From Apiotrichum sp. Y4204 (taxonomy: Eukaryota > Basidiomycota > Tremellomycetes > Trichosporonales > Trichosporonaceae): a stretch of 64,000 nt of DNA. The first letter of the stretch is position 1. The number at the start of each line of letters is the position of its first letter. The stretch covers positions 1,302,001 to 1,366,000 of the forward strand of contig JAMYHL010000001.1 in the NCBI GenBank assembly GCA_025531455.1, written 5' to 3'. Shown in pieces: positions 48,694 to 60,095 of this stretch. The position numbers were made by a program, and so were the translations under genes. A model generated the notes under the pieces. It saw only the letters and a list, made by a program, of their open reading frames with translations, did not search any database and had not been told where the DNA came from.

Positions 48694-50359
48694 CTAGTTC
48701 TCGTCTGCCCGGCTGGCGAGATACCGCCCAACGCCCTCGTAGCATGCAATCATGAGTCCGCACGCCGGCGCGACCTTTGCGCACCGGGGGACGACGCCGG
48801 CAAAGAGGGCGCCCCAGCCTTCTGTGCGGATAACATGTGCTGCGAGGGGGAGCGTGCTGGCGCGGTGCCGCAATGCCTCTGGCGCGCAGTCCTTGGACGG
48901 GGTGAACACCTGCCGCCGTGTCTTGAGGACGTCAAACGGCTGGGTCAGGAGCGCCGAGACCGTTCCGCTGAACGCGCCCGAGATGAAGGACGTCGCGATC
49001 GGCGTGAGCGGGGGCAGGAACGACTCGGGCGAGTTGAGGTACGATTTTGTGAATTCGAATCCTGCCCAGTAGAGGCCTGTCGTAAGCACGAGTTCCAGAT
49101 CGGTGGACGCGGCAAAAGCAGCTCAAGTGTGCGTTGCGCAGTCGCAAGCGCCTCGCTGTACGGGTCGCTCTCAACTCCAGAGTACCCGTCCGGCACGCGA
49201 CTACGGTGCACCCTCGCCGCGGACCCTGCAGCGATGGCGCAGGGGAAAGAGTAACTCACCGGAAAACGGCACGTCGCGCCACAGAGTCGGGCCGAGGCCG
49301 CGCCAGAGCATAGTGACGCCCTTTTCGCGCACGAGCTGGATCATTTCTTTTCCCGTGGACGCATATGTCGGTGGGGGGTGGCCGGCTGTTGTTAGTATTG
49401 TTATCGGTCTCGATATTACTCACGCGACGGAAGCGCCTGTAGTCGCGTACGGAACATTTCGATCGGGGAGATGACCGTCGCGCTGAGGGTGCGCGCGAGC
49501 GAGCCGGCAATCAGCGGCGCGGGCGTGAGCGTCCACCCGGGCTTGTCTGTGAACAACGGGGAAATCTGCGCGAGGAGGTACTCGTATCCGAGCATGTAGA
49601 TTGCCGACGAGGGAATGGACATTGTTCTAGAAAATGTCAGCGGGCGCGATCCACATGCAAAAACCACAAAAGTACCCACAATGTCGTGCCGACACCCTTC
49701 CACAGCCCGCGGATACCGGTTTCGCGGCGGACAGCGGCAATTTCCCCCCAGAAACCGGTATGTGTCTCTGCGAGGGCGGCGCGGAGCGACCCGCGGGGGC
49801 CGAGGAGACCGCGGTTCATGCCCTCCTCGACCGACATGGCCTCGCCCCAGATCCCGTCCCATTTCGACGGGTGGTAGCATCCGTGGGGCGCGTACAGCGC
49901 TGCTGCGCTTGCGCGCGCGGGGGCGGCACCGGGGAGAGTCGACGAGCCGCAGATGACGCTCTCCGTTGCCGAGGTCAGGAGCGGGGTCTGGCAGCATTCC
50001 ACTGGTGGGGGCAGGAACTCGGGGCGCAGGTGCGGCGTGACTGTCTGCAGGCGTGTTTTGAGGACGTCAAACGGCGTCACTGGTGGGGTTAGTAATTACG
50101 ATTCCACAAGCAAAGAGCCGGGAGTGACCGAGTGACTGCTCGGCACAGCTCACGCACTGAGGAGACTGGTGGCCATGGCGCCGGTCATGGCTGCTGCGGC
50201 CTTGGCGCCGAACGCGCCGAGGCCGGAGCTGGTGCTGGGGCCTACGCTTGGGCTCGAGCTGGCGCCGGAAGTGGAGGACTCGGCGTCTGGCCACTCGAAT
50301 GCGCCGAGGTCGTGGCTCGCGTCGGGGATGGTTGCGATCTCGAGGTCGATTCTGCCCAT
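48694..50359 (-). CDS. MTM1: Mitochondrial carrier Mtm1 / SLC25A39-40 type
   Basis: A mitochondrial carrier family protein. Mtm1/SLC25A39 is linked to mitochondrial glutathione import and manganese/iron handling. All three carrier signatures are present: VTPFDVLKTRLQ, SPIEMFRTRLQ and QPFDVLKTRRQ, with GIRGLWKGVGTTL and TMSIPSSAIYMLGYEYLLAQ. The third signature and the SIPSSAIYM segment match the Mtm1 subgroup. The loop after the first signature is long and carries four cysteines (PVECCQTP, VICGSST, HGCYHPS), recalling the Cys-rich matrix loop that binds an iron-sulfur cluster in human SLC25A39. Five exons; introns near 50150-50080, 49680-49630, 49430-49400 and 49258-49085. The N-terminus MGRIDLEIATIP is followed by a Ser-rich stretch. 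Confidence 0.88.
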
Positions 50360-51346
50360 TATGGAGAATGATGATCAAGAGCGAAGAGGAGCAAGAGCAA
50401 GACCAAGACGGGGCAAGACGAGTGGCGATGTCGATAGGGCCGAGATGTGACGGCGATGGTGGTCGTGTTCTGGCTGCTGATTGATTCTATCTTTTTTAGA
50501 TTTGGATTTTCCTTGATGATACCGGTGGTCTGCGATGATGACAACAGATGAGGAGGCAAAAGTGACTCAGAGTAGTGATTACACATTCGATTCTAGCACA
50601 TCCGCCTCCTGTGGCCCATCTTTCGCGGGGCGCCGGCCGAGAACCGGCACATGCTGGGGAATAAGGTGGAGTTATCAATGACGTGTACTTTAAAACGACC
50701 ACTATTATCCAATCCGTCTTATCAGATACCCCACACAGATCGAGCAACCGAGCGGAAGCAGATTTCCACGCGGCTGAAGCCCAGCCGGCACGGCCACCGT
50801 CATGCACCGTCACCTCTTCGAAGCTCCAGCCACACAGAAAGGCGCCCAGCCAACTCCACCCAGCCAGGCAGTGCGCACTGGCGCACTGGGCCCGAAGCAG
50901 GCAGCAGGCCAGCTGGCTGGCTTGTGCCTGGGCTGAATACGCACACCGGCAGGCGCTTTCTTTTCCCACAAAAGGAAATTACAGCCAGGCACACAGTCAG
51001 ACCCACACACACACAGGCAGTGGAGCCTTGCCCCTTTGTGCCCCTCTTGGCCCTGGCCCCTTTTTCCCTTGTCCTCGTCAATCCGCGTCAACCGCCACAC
51101 AACTACAGCCTGCGAATCCTGGGATCCTGGGGGTTCTTGGATGCCACATGTCCAACACCCACCCGTTTGTTGTTGGCTTTTCCCCCCCTTTCTTCTCATC
51201 TTCTCATCATCACCATCATCATCCACCTCTCCACCACCATATTCATCAACCCATCCATCCATCTATCCATCCACCTGTCATCCTCGTTCTTGTACATCCC
51301 TACTCGAATACTCGATTACTACTCACCGCGACGCAGGCCGTCAAGC
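50360..51346. promoter_or_regulatory. Divergent intergenic region, MTM1 / unknown gene
   Basis: 987 bp between divergent starts. Plus-strand open frames run through from about 50651 and 50683 but their upstream parts look non-coding, and 51170-51345 is a pyrimidine and CATC-rich leader. No additional gene called. Confidence 0.5.
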
Positions 51347-52301
51347 ATGGAATCGTCCAGCAGCGCCAGCACCGCGACCGCGACCGCAAGCGCGCGCACG
51401 CCGCTCGGCGAACTCTCCCTCGCAATGTTCATTCTGCCCCCCAACGGCGCGAGCAGCGCGAGCAGTTGCTCGCATGCGGCAAAGCACAGTCCAAACGCCC
51501 ACCCGCACGCCCTGCACGCACAGCACGCGACGCCGCACCCGCCCTCGCCCGTCTCGCTGCCCCTCAAGCGCGGGTTTCCCTCCCAAACGGACGAGGCATC
51601 CGGGTCCACCATCAAGCGCCGCGGGCGCCCGTCCCTCGGCGACGACGAGCTGGGCACGGGAAGGAGTCCTGCGCGCAGGCTGTTTGCTTCTGAATCGTGA
51701 GTCTTGTGTGTTTCTGATGGGTATTTATTTTTCGTCGTCTACCCTCAAAAGATGCACAAAAGATACACACACGTACAACAATGTCGTTCTTACACAATAC
51801 AGCCCGTCCGCACCGATTTCCTCGCACACGGTCGCCATTGTCCCGCCCACGCCCGTGTCCAAGCCCCGCAGATCATCCCGCCTCGCAGCGCATGCAAGCG
51901 ATCGTGACCGTGAACGCGAACGGGAACGTGAACAGCGCGAACAGCGCAACCAGCGCGAGCGTGACCGCCCCCGCGACCGTGGCCGCAATCAACGCAGCAG
52001 CGACCGGGGTATCCACGATCCCGGCTTTGTCGTGCTGTCGGACGACGATCCGCGCGCACGGCCACACAAGGCCACTGCGCAGCGCGTGTTTGACGACCCA
52101 TCCGCCAACCAGGAGAACACGCCGCCGCCGTGCGACGATCTTGATATCCCGAGCCCGAGCGCGCCGACCCCGGGCAGGCGCGTCAAGAACTTTGAGCGCA
52201 GCAAGCTGTGTCATCTCGCGGCGTCGGCGTCGACTTCGCCGCCGCAGGATGGAAAGGAGGCCATGAAGATTGAGGCGGAGGGTGTGGAGTGTGTGGAGTG
52301 A
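51347..52301 (+). CDS. Unknown disordered basic nuclear-type protein
   Basis: I do not recognise this protein. Exons 51347-51696 and 51803-52301, joined by a 106-nt intron with gtgagt donor and a tacag acceptor, give 282 residues; the junction restores FASESSPSAPISS. The protein begins MESSSSASTATATAS and is low complexity throughout. It has KRRGRPSL, a GRP core like an AT-hook, a charged Asp/Arg/Glu and Gln/Arg run encoded at about 51898-51995, and several SP/TP sites (PPTPVSKP, NQENTPPP, PSAPTPGRR) that could be proline-directed kinase targets. A basic tail segment reads GRRVKNFERSKLCHLAAS. A DNA-associated or cell-cycle regulator is one reading, but that is inference only. Confidence 0.55.
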
Positions 52302-52878
52302 TCGCGGGATCCACGCGCCTCGCGCCTTTGCTCCCCTTCCCCTTCCCCAGTGCCCCGTCTGCTTCCCACTGCTTTGTCCTCGTCTGGTTAGTTGCTCGTC
52401 TTCCGTCGTGTCCCTGTTTGTGCATAATCATTCTACTGTACCTATATCATCATTGTCCCATGTCCCCCAATGCATCTGTTGTTCATGTGAGAAAAGTATG
52501 GACAAGGTGTGGTTCGGGGGGGGGAGGAGTTCTGCTTGCCAGCTTCTGTGACGCCTCTGGCGTCTGCGCCTCATGAATCGTGTCCATAACAACAAACGGA
52601 AGACGATTGGTGTTCACGCAACCACATAATCCTTGCAGATCTTCCCGTTCGCCTTCCCAAGTCTGGGGTAATTGCAATGCCCTCGACGACAGTAACAACG
52701 ATCTGACGCAATGACACGGAGCACCCCGGCCGCCTCTCCTTTCCATAGACCCCAAGCCCCTGGACAAGTAACTGGAAACCGATTAATGGCATGACAATGC
52801 TATGAACAAGAGTACGTGAATGCAAGCGAAAATATGCAGCGCGAATGGCAGGTGCGGGAGATGAAACAAAGTGTCCTA
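52302..52878. other. 3' intergenic region between convergent genes
   Basis: 577 bp between the unknown gene and glyoxal oxidase stops. A G-run lies at 52516-52525. No gene recognised. Confidence 0.5.
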
Positions 52879-54885
52879 TTACATCCATGCGACGGCACCG
52901 AGAACGCCGACAGCCATGGCAAGGATGGGGCTGGCAAGCGACGAGGCAGAGCTCTTGGCGTTCTGTTCAATCTTGCTGTCCGCAACACTTGTCTTGTGGG
53001 TGGTGGAACCAGTGGAAGTCTGGGTCTTGCTCTCTGAGGCAGCCTGAATGACAACAGGGGCGGGGAGGACGGCGGCCTCAGAAACGGGCTGCTGGCCCAT
53101 CTGACCTGAACCGATAATGACCATCTCACCCTCAGAAGGAATGCCGTCAACCACGAGGAAGATCATGGCGGGGCCGGGAGCGAAGAGGTTGGGGTTAGGG
53201 GGCATCTGAGAAGCAATGACGGTGATCTCGCCAGTTGTCTCGTCCATCTTGTACGAGGTCTCGAGCTCGAGGTAACGCTGGCCCATGTTCATGCAGTGCG
53301 TGCTGAAGCCAGTGCGGATAACGGAAATCTTAATCTTGGAAGGGTCGACGGCCTTGTTGGTGAGCGTGAGGTTCCAGGCGGGGCCACCGTATGAGAGGCT
53401 GGTGGGGAAGCCGCTGTGGGTGGGGCGGGGCTGGTTGTACCAAGGAGGGTACCACTTCTCGACGGTGTAGACGGTGGGCCACTGAGTGAGGGTGACATCG
53501 GCGTTGGGGTTGCTGCCCGAAACAAGGACGGAGCCGTCGGCGACAAGAACGGCGGAAGAGTGGTACATGCGCTCCTCGGTAGTGTCAGTCAGGCCCTGAC
53601 GGTTGAAGCGCTTGCCGGCGGGGGCGTTGGGGTCGTAGATAGCAGGAGTGTAGAGGGGAACCTGGCCGTACGAAGTGCCGATCGACCATCCCTTGCCGCC
53701 GTTGTCGTCACCGTAACCAGCAGTTCCATACTCGACACCGTTGCCCAGCCACATGGTGCCGTCGGGAAGGTAGATGAGCTGGCCCATGGAACGAGCCTCA
53801 GGAAGGCTGTCGTCGTCCTCGTACTTGGGGTTGGGGTCGTCGGGGCGGATACGGACACAGCTGTCGTCGGCCCTGACGGCGGTAATGTTGAAGCCAGCAC
53901 CGGCGTCAGTGGTGTTCTGAAGAGGAGCAGCCGAACCGCCGCAGAAGAGAATCTCGGCGGTGTAGTTGTTGGCCGGGGTGAGAGGAAGCATGACGGCGGC
54001 GGCGGAAGCGGGGTAGACACGAGCGGCGTAAGGCATGTCCTGAAGCTGGGTCTCCTTCTTGGTGTCCATGTCGTAGAGAATTGACTTGTAGTTGGCCTGG
54101 AGGAAAAGCTTGCCGCTGGGCATGAGCCAGGTAAGGGGGTAGAGCGAGAGGGGAAGGGTGTAGTCGAGGAAGTCCATACGGATCTCGCCCTCGGGACGCT
54201 TGGGCCAGTACTCGTAAGTGGGGTTGTTCTGCTCCTTGGTCGCAACGTAGCCACCGTAAAAGTCACCGCCGAGAATGATCACCGAGCCATCTCCAAGGGT
54301 CTCAGTGGTAGGGTACCAGCGCTTGCTCTGCATGGTAAAGTCGGGACCGCCCTCAGACCACTGGCACGACTCGTCGTCGCAGGGGGTAATGAGGCGAACG
54401 GCCTGTCCACCGTCCGTGTTCATGTAAGGGTTGGTGCCCGAGGGGTTCTTGACCTTGTCGCTGACGGCGTCACCCTTGTAGGTGACAGGCTGGTTGCCGC
54501 CGAAGACGGCCCAGGAGCCGTTGGCAGTGGGGACACCAGCGGCGCAAAAAGTGTTGGAGCTAACCTCCATAGGGGTGACCTCGTTGGTGCGAAGGTCAAA
54601 CTTGGTAGCCCAGGCGGGGTGTGTTTTTCCGTTGGTTGTAATAGTCATCGAGTTGTTCTCAGCCTTGTCGAGAATGTACACAGTGTCCTTGGTACCGACA
54701 AACATCATCTGGGCAGAGACACCAGAGTTGCCGATAATCTTGTAGCCTCCAACAGGTGCATCCTTGTCAAGGAAGGAGGAGGTCGACGACGCGGAAGCAG
54801 CAGCACGAGCAATGTTGCGGTGGCGGCTGCGGGTGTCGGCGGCCGACACCATGGCAGCGAGGAGGAGGAAAGAAGAGACGAGCAT
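52879..54885 (-). CDS. Glyoxal oxidase-like copper radical oxidase, GPI-anchored type
   Basis: Uninterrupted 668-residue frame for a secreted AA5-family copper radical oxidase, which oxidises small aldehydes and releases hydrogen peroxide. A signal peptide (MLVSSFLLLAAMVSAAD) starts it. The radical-site residues fit glyoxal oxidase: SSNTFCAAGV (cross-linked Cys), KRWYPTTETLGDGSVIILGG (radical Tyr), EERMYHSSAVLVADG (axial Tyr and His ligand) and FSTHCMNMGQRYLEL (second His). The C-terminal galactose-oxidase-like domain ends in a Ser/Thr-rich stretch and a hydrophobic tail SPILAMAVGVLGAVAWM, typical of a GPI signal. Codon use is strongly biased and no CDS intron is present. A probable 5' UTR intron (gtgagt...ccccag) lies at about 54896-54942. 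The exact substrate is not determined. Confidence 0.92.
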   Translation of the reverse strand: MLVSSFLLLAAMVSAADTRSRHRNIARAAASASSTSSFLDKDAPVGGYKIIGNSGVSAQMMFVGTKDTVYILDKAENNSMTITTNGKTHPAWATKFDLRTNEVTPMEVSSNTFCAAGVPTANGSWAVFGGNQPVTYKGDAVSDKVKNPSGTNPYMNTDGGQAVRLITPCDDESCQWSEGGPDFTMQSKRWYPTTETLGDGSVIILGGDFYGGYVATKEQNNPTYEYWPKRPEGEIRMDFLDYTLPLSLYPLTWLMPSGKLFLQANYKSILYDMDTKKETQLQDMPYAARVYPASAAAVMLPLTPANNYTAEILFCGGSAAPLQNTTDAGAGFNITAVRADDSCVRIRPDDPNPKYEDDDSLPEARSMGQLIYLPDGTMWLGNGVEYGTAGYGDDNGGKGWSIGTSYGQVPLYTPAIYDPNAPAGKRFNRQGLTDTTEERMYHSSAVLVADGSVLVSGSNPNADVTLTQWPTVYTVEKWYPPWYNQPRPTHSGFPTSLSYGGPAWNLTLTNKAVDPSKIKISVIRTGFSTHCMNMGQRYLELETSYKMDETTGEITVIASQMPPNPNLFAPGPAMIFLVVDGIPSEGEMVIIGSGQMGQQPVSEAAVLPAPVVIQAASESKTQTSTGSTTHKTSVADSKIEQNAKSSASSLASPILAMAVGVLGAVAWM

Positions 54886-55129
54886 GGTGCAGTCTGGGGT
54901 CAGCGCAGATGAACAGGACGGATTAAGTTATCTGCACTCACAGTTGATGGGGAAGTATCGAAGGAAGGAGTTACCGACCGACTTGCGAAGGGCGGGCTTG
55001 AAGAGGAAAGGTAATCGGAATAGAAGACACGCTGGTCCGACCAGCGAGGTGGCGTGTTTGAGAGAAGAGGAGGATACTGAAGAGGAGTATGAGTAGTACT
55101 TGTTTTTGTGAGACAACGCTTTGGGAAGA

Positions 55130-55250
55130 GAGCGCAAGTGTCTGTTGTTTGAGAGGAGAGCGAGAGAGCGAGTGTCTGTAGTTTAAGAAGAGGGCGAGAA
55201 GAGAGCGAGTGGCTATTGTTAGAGAGCGAGTGTCTGTTGGTTTAAAAGAA
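55130..55250. repeat. Imperfect tandem repeat upstream of glyoxal oxidase
   Basis: About four diverged copies, spaced roughly 30-35 bp apart, share the core GAGCGAGTGTCTGT followed by a (A/T)GTTT-like segment and a purine run. Confidence 0.65.
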
Positions 55251-58200
55251 GGACGATGGAGACAAGTAGAGACTGTAAAGAAAGACTGCGGCGAACGACG
55301 GGATGTCGTCGATGACGGCGAAGGTCGAGAGCCGAAGAGATGCTAGCTGCCAGGGGCAAAGCGCGGCGACGGCGACGGAGAAAGAATATCTGATGAGGAG
55401 AAGAGAAGAGGAGGAAGAATAGAATAGGAATGATGGCGAGGAGTGGATGCGCCAGCGAGTGACCCGCAGAGGGGACGAGGCGGTGAGCGCACACTTGCGC
55501 ACCCAGGGGGCGTAGGGCGTAGCACCGTAGCACACTTGGACTGCACCTTTGCACTGCACCACCTCCAAGGGTGAAGGGGAGGGGGTGACTGGGTCTCCAG
55601 TCAGCACTCCTGCAGAGCATTGCAGCACTGCAACCCCCCGAGCACTCCCCAGTACCAGAAAAAGAACCGCAGTGTGTCGTCCCTTGTGCTTCCCTCTTCT
55701 CCCTCTCGTCTTCTGCCCAGATGGACTCTCGCACCCCCCATGCAGCGCACTAAAAAGGCAAACACAAACAGACTCTTTGGCCTTCCCCTTTTTTCTTTTG
55801 CCGCCCTCTTCCGCCTTACGCGCGCCCTTCAGGCCCTTCTGCCCTACGTGCCTTTACCGACGCGTCACTCTCAGGACCAGGACACGACTAAAAGGATCAA
55901 TGGATCAAAGGACCCGGGCTGAAGAGCAGGGCGTCTCGATTGGGGCGTGGATCAGTGGTTCCGTGGACGGAGGGCGGCGGAAGGCGGTGCGCGCCGCGCG
56001 CCTCGCGCCCACAGGGGCGGTCTGTGCGCCCAACTTCACGTCGCGTGCAATCTGCATCCACGCTGATCCTCGATCCTCGATCCACACGCCAAAACCGTTC
56101 TAGTGGCCTAGTGCCCCTCTGTGCTTCTGGCCTGCTCCCAAATTCAGGCCCGGACGCGGCTGGACGCGTGTGCGGGAAATAGAGTTTGCTTTCGGCATGC
56201 ACCCCCCCCCAAGGCAGCCTCCATCTGAAACAGCAGCCAGAGGACACTAGGTACTAGGCATTGCGCCCCAATCTGATCCAACAACCAAAGGAAGGTTTCT
56301 ACGCTCTCCGCTCTCGAGCCCCTTCCGGGCCAGATCCCTGGATCCCGGACGTCGACCTTTGCCCGACCCTGCCGGGCGCGGGCACGGGCCACGAAGCTGT
56401 ACACTGTCACACTGCACACTGGTGTGCGCGAGCAAGGGCGGCTGCACCGATGTGATTTATTTCGGTAGCAGCAAGAAGCAGGGCTGTATGCAGGTGCATT
56501 ATGTATGGCACGGCTGTCCACCATTTCAGCCACGCACACATCCTCTGGCTCCAAGATTATCGAGTGCGCAGTGTCTACTAGCTATACTTGTATACTGCGC
56601 GTGCAGCATATGGGAAAGCGGTGAGGGGATACGTGTCGATGCAATTGATCAACGTCGGATGCGCGGACGCGCGGCGGACGGCTGGCCGCGGCTGGACAGA
56701 TGCGCAGATCCGCAGATTGGGGGGTTGGTTGTAGCAATTGTAGAGCCCGCTGATCGTTCTCGTCATGATGGACGGTCCCACAGGCCACACAGGCACCAAC
56801 CCTCCCGGGCTCGGAGAACCGGAGAGAGTGCGTTTGCCGGCCCGGCCCCGCGCGTCGCATGGCTGCACCGGCCGCATCCGCGCATCCCGCATAACCACAT
56901 GAGCCGTGCCTCCTTATTCCGCGCCCTTTGAAGCTCGAAGCTCGCATACGCTCGAACGCTCGACGCTTCCGCCCATGCCATGCCATCCATGACCCAACAA
57001 GACCAGTCATGCCAGTCACTGATCACTGACCAACCACTGGTGCAAGGACGTCTCGGCTGAGCTCTACCTGTTGGCTCTTGGTACTCTGGAACTCTGGTGC
57101 TCCTTCCAGCTTCTCCGGCTTGGCAGGACGCGCTCCTGTGCATTTTGACCTTCTGGTACCGAAAGCCAAGCGCAAACAACCATACTGGCTGGCGATTGGC
57201 GGACGACGTCTCCCGAGGCAGTCTCCAATCGGTTCCTGCCGTTCTTTCGTTGGCGCAACCGACACCTCCATCCCGATATCCCTATCCCGGCCTCATGAAA
57301 CGCCAAGAATTACAGAGCTACAGAAATATCGAACGCATAGATCCAATGAGCAAGAGTGAGCAAGGCCCAAGGCCCAAGGCACTGTGGAGGCACACATTGA
57401 AAGGAACCCAATTGAGCCCGGCAATTCTGACAAGAAGGGCTTGGCACAAACAACAGATCTACAAATCTACCAGCAGCGTTCAAACCGATCAGACGCGACC
57501 GGCTCACAACAGTTCCTCAATTGCTCGGGCTTGCTTCTCGCGTCACAAGTCTCCATAGCTTCCATAGCTCGACAACAGTCGCGGAATGCAAGGAATGTGC
57601 GCCGCGGTATTTTGCCGTTGCGGCTGATTTTCGCGTCTTTTGTGTGTTTGTGTTTGGTACCAGGGGCGCGGTGCGTCTGGCGGGCATGCAGCTTGGTGTG
57701 GGGGATTGAGATTGGGCCCGGGGGCTTATACCCGCGGGCCGTCAGTTGAAGCTTCTGGCGGTCCCCGACTATCGTTCCAGTCTTCGAGACACACAAGACA
57801 CATTCCTCATGTTCCTCACGGTCACTGGATCGTGGAGCAGGAAACATGGATCATGAAGAGACGAACAAAAGATATCTTCGGGCCATCGGAGTCCTCTCTC
57901 GTTGACATTTTCGGCCGTGCAGGGATAGGTACATATGTAGGAGGCCAATGCGCGGTTAAACTTTGCCTGCAGGAAAGCAGATGAGTTCGACGTTCAACTC
58001 GGAGAAAGCGGTTCACACACTCTGGGCTAGGACTGTGTTTGGCACCAGATAACCGCGAGCAAGACAACCAGCAGCCCAGCAGTGTAACGAGCAGCGCTCT
58101 CCTCGATTCCCTCCAGCTTCCAGACCCGATCGAGCAACCGCAAGGCTCAACAAGAGGGAGGAGGAACTTGCTCGGCGCAGAATTCCGACGCACAGACATA

Positions 58201-59926
58201 CAACGCCATAGCCACATAACCACTTGCCCACCTATGTCGCCCATCCAATACGCACCTTCGCGCTCGTCGGCCGGGATCGCGGTGCAGTGCCGCCTGGTAC
58301 CGGTCCGCGGAGGTCAGTGCGCCGGGTTGCAGCGCAATTCAGTACGTTAGGGAACTTCTGTTGGACATGGAGCAGTTCTCCGGATCTACGGGCCGCAGGA
58401 GGGTCAGAGGATCAGAGGCAAAGTAGGAGTAGCTGGGCTCAGCTTTCATCTTAAGTCTTCGCACTGGCTGTGTAAAGCTGCTGTAATACTGTAACTAGGA
58501 CGCCTCAGGGTGATGATACGACAGAGCAACTGGCTGAAGGGTGGGATGTCGTTCGTGTTGTCGTTTTCCGAAACACCGGTCACTTGTATCACTTGTCACT
58601 TACTGTACCAGTTGCAGTCGTCGACATCAATTGTTGTCGTCAAAGTCTTCCAACTCTCTGAGAGATTGGACAGCGCCCACCGTCTTATTATTACTTACGA
58701 CCTTGTACGGCTCCTCCTCAATTGTGGACGACTCATTGGAAGCCGTGGTTGACCGCAACCGCCAAAGCTGTTAACAGTAAACGCCAGCTCCGTGGCGCTG
58801 CTTTCCATGATCACAGAACGGAGGGAATGACGATTTCAACTACAAGCAGCACAACACTAGCGTTGGAGACTCTGCTTCACTCGATGCCAAGCCGACCCGC
58901 TATTTTTGATTTCTCGCGACAATGTGCCTGCAGTAGTGTTGCTGTCGATCTTGCAGCGCTGCAGGAACACCAGAAAGCGTGGCCTCTCGAGCTGTTGTGC
59001 TACCGAGCTGCCCTGCACCCTGCACGCGGTCCACATACGGATCCTCATCTGATTCTTGTAATCCTGTACAAGCCGACGATATCGCCCAGCGCGCGCACGA
59101 TGCTGTATACGCGAGATGCTCCACATGCAGCCACATACGGAATGTACTGCAACAGTACAGATATCTGTAACGCATAACCGGCCGGTGCCGGCAGACCGGA
59201 AGAGCTTGTCCTGACGCGGGACGTGATCGATGGATTGCATGGATTATGGATGTGCATGCACGAGGTGGACGCGCGACGGTCTCGTACCCTCGTACTCTCT
59301 AACGCCCTGCACTTGCATAATTGGTACTTGCCCATGTGCGCGGTGTCGCGTGGATGGTGCTCGCTCTCATCGATCTCATCACCTGTGTACCGTCTTACGG
59401 TTCGTCTTCGGATATCCAAGATCCATGGGACTCGCTGCCCGTTGGCAGAGGACCACACTTGTTGACGGCCGAGAATGCCTGACACCATATCGACTCTGTA
59501 CTCTGTGCACACTCATAACCCAAACCTATTCCCCACAACCTGTAGCTGGACACTGAACCATCGAGTCAGTGATCACCGAGCTCGAGACATCCCCACTGCA
59601 TCTGTGCAGTAAGCTGTCTGGCGGCCTGCGCCGCCGACGGCTGCTGGCTGCTGCCCCATATAGGCCACACTGGCTGTCGGTTACATTTTCCTGCATCCTG
59701 TCATTGTGGGCCGACACTCCCATCGCTATCCCCATACGTACCGAGTCGAACTGCACCCCGCGTACTCACGCTATCTAAGCGAGCATGAATTGATCCACCA
59801 CTCACCGCATCGTATCACTCGCCGCATCGGTGACTAAGTATCGGCCCTCTCGGCGATGGACGGGCATGATGTCACATGGGTAGAACGCCGATGTATACCC
59901 CCAACAAGTTGCCGCGCCTTGAACTG

Positions 59927-59934
59927 TATAAAAG
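59927..59934 (+). promoter_or_regulatory. TATA box of methyltransferase gene
   Basis: TATAAAAG, a canonical TATA element, lies about 165 bp before the first in-frame ATG (60096). It is followed by a pyrimidine-rich leader and then the poly-C run. Confidence 0.65.
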
Positions 59935-60072
59935 GCAAAAGTATGGTCAGTTTCTCACTTCCCATCTCCTCAGCAACCATCTGCTAGCTATCAGTGATCA
60001 GTAATCTCCTCGGCACCTCTCGCCACCTCAGCTCGACTATATTCCGACTCCACCCACTAACCTGCGCCTGTT

Positions 60073-60090
60073 CCCCCCCCCCCCCCCCCC
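60073..60090. repeat. Poly-C run of 18 in the methyltransferase leader
   Basis: Eighteen consecutive C residues directly precede TGTGAATG. Runs of this length are often variable or misassembled. Confidence 0.9.
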
Positions 60091-60095
60091 TGTGA

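Larger units (their letters stand above)
54886..60095. other. 5.2-kb gene-poor region
   Basis: No exon chain with recognisable homology was found between glyoxal oxidase and the methyltransferase, both of which read away from it. Open frames such as 55219-55734, 55549-56103 and 57097-57558 are unmatched and overlap on both strands. The part next to glyoxal oxidase contains an imperfect tandem repeat (55130-55250). A C-run lies at 56202-56211. A TATA box (59927-59934) at the far end belongs to the methyltransferase. Confidence 0.5.

Noticed and set aside
50651..51346. Upstream in-frame extension of the unknown 51347 gene (open from 50651)
   Set aside because: The extension is His/Thr/Ser/Pro low complexity from a pyrimidine-rich leader and two other frames are open over the same region; the ATG at 51347 is the better start.
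55549..56103. 184-codon plus-strand frame in the 5.2-kb spacer
   Set aside because: No homology or splice logic, and alternative frames are equally open.
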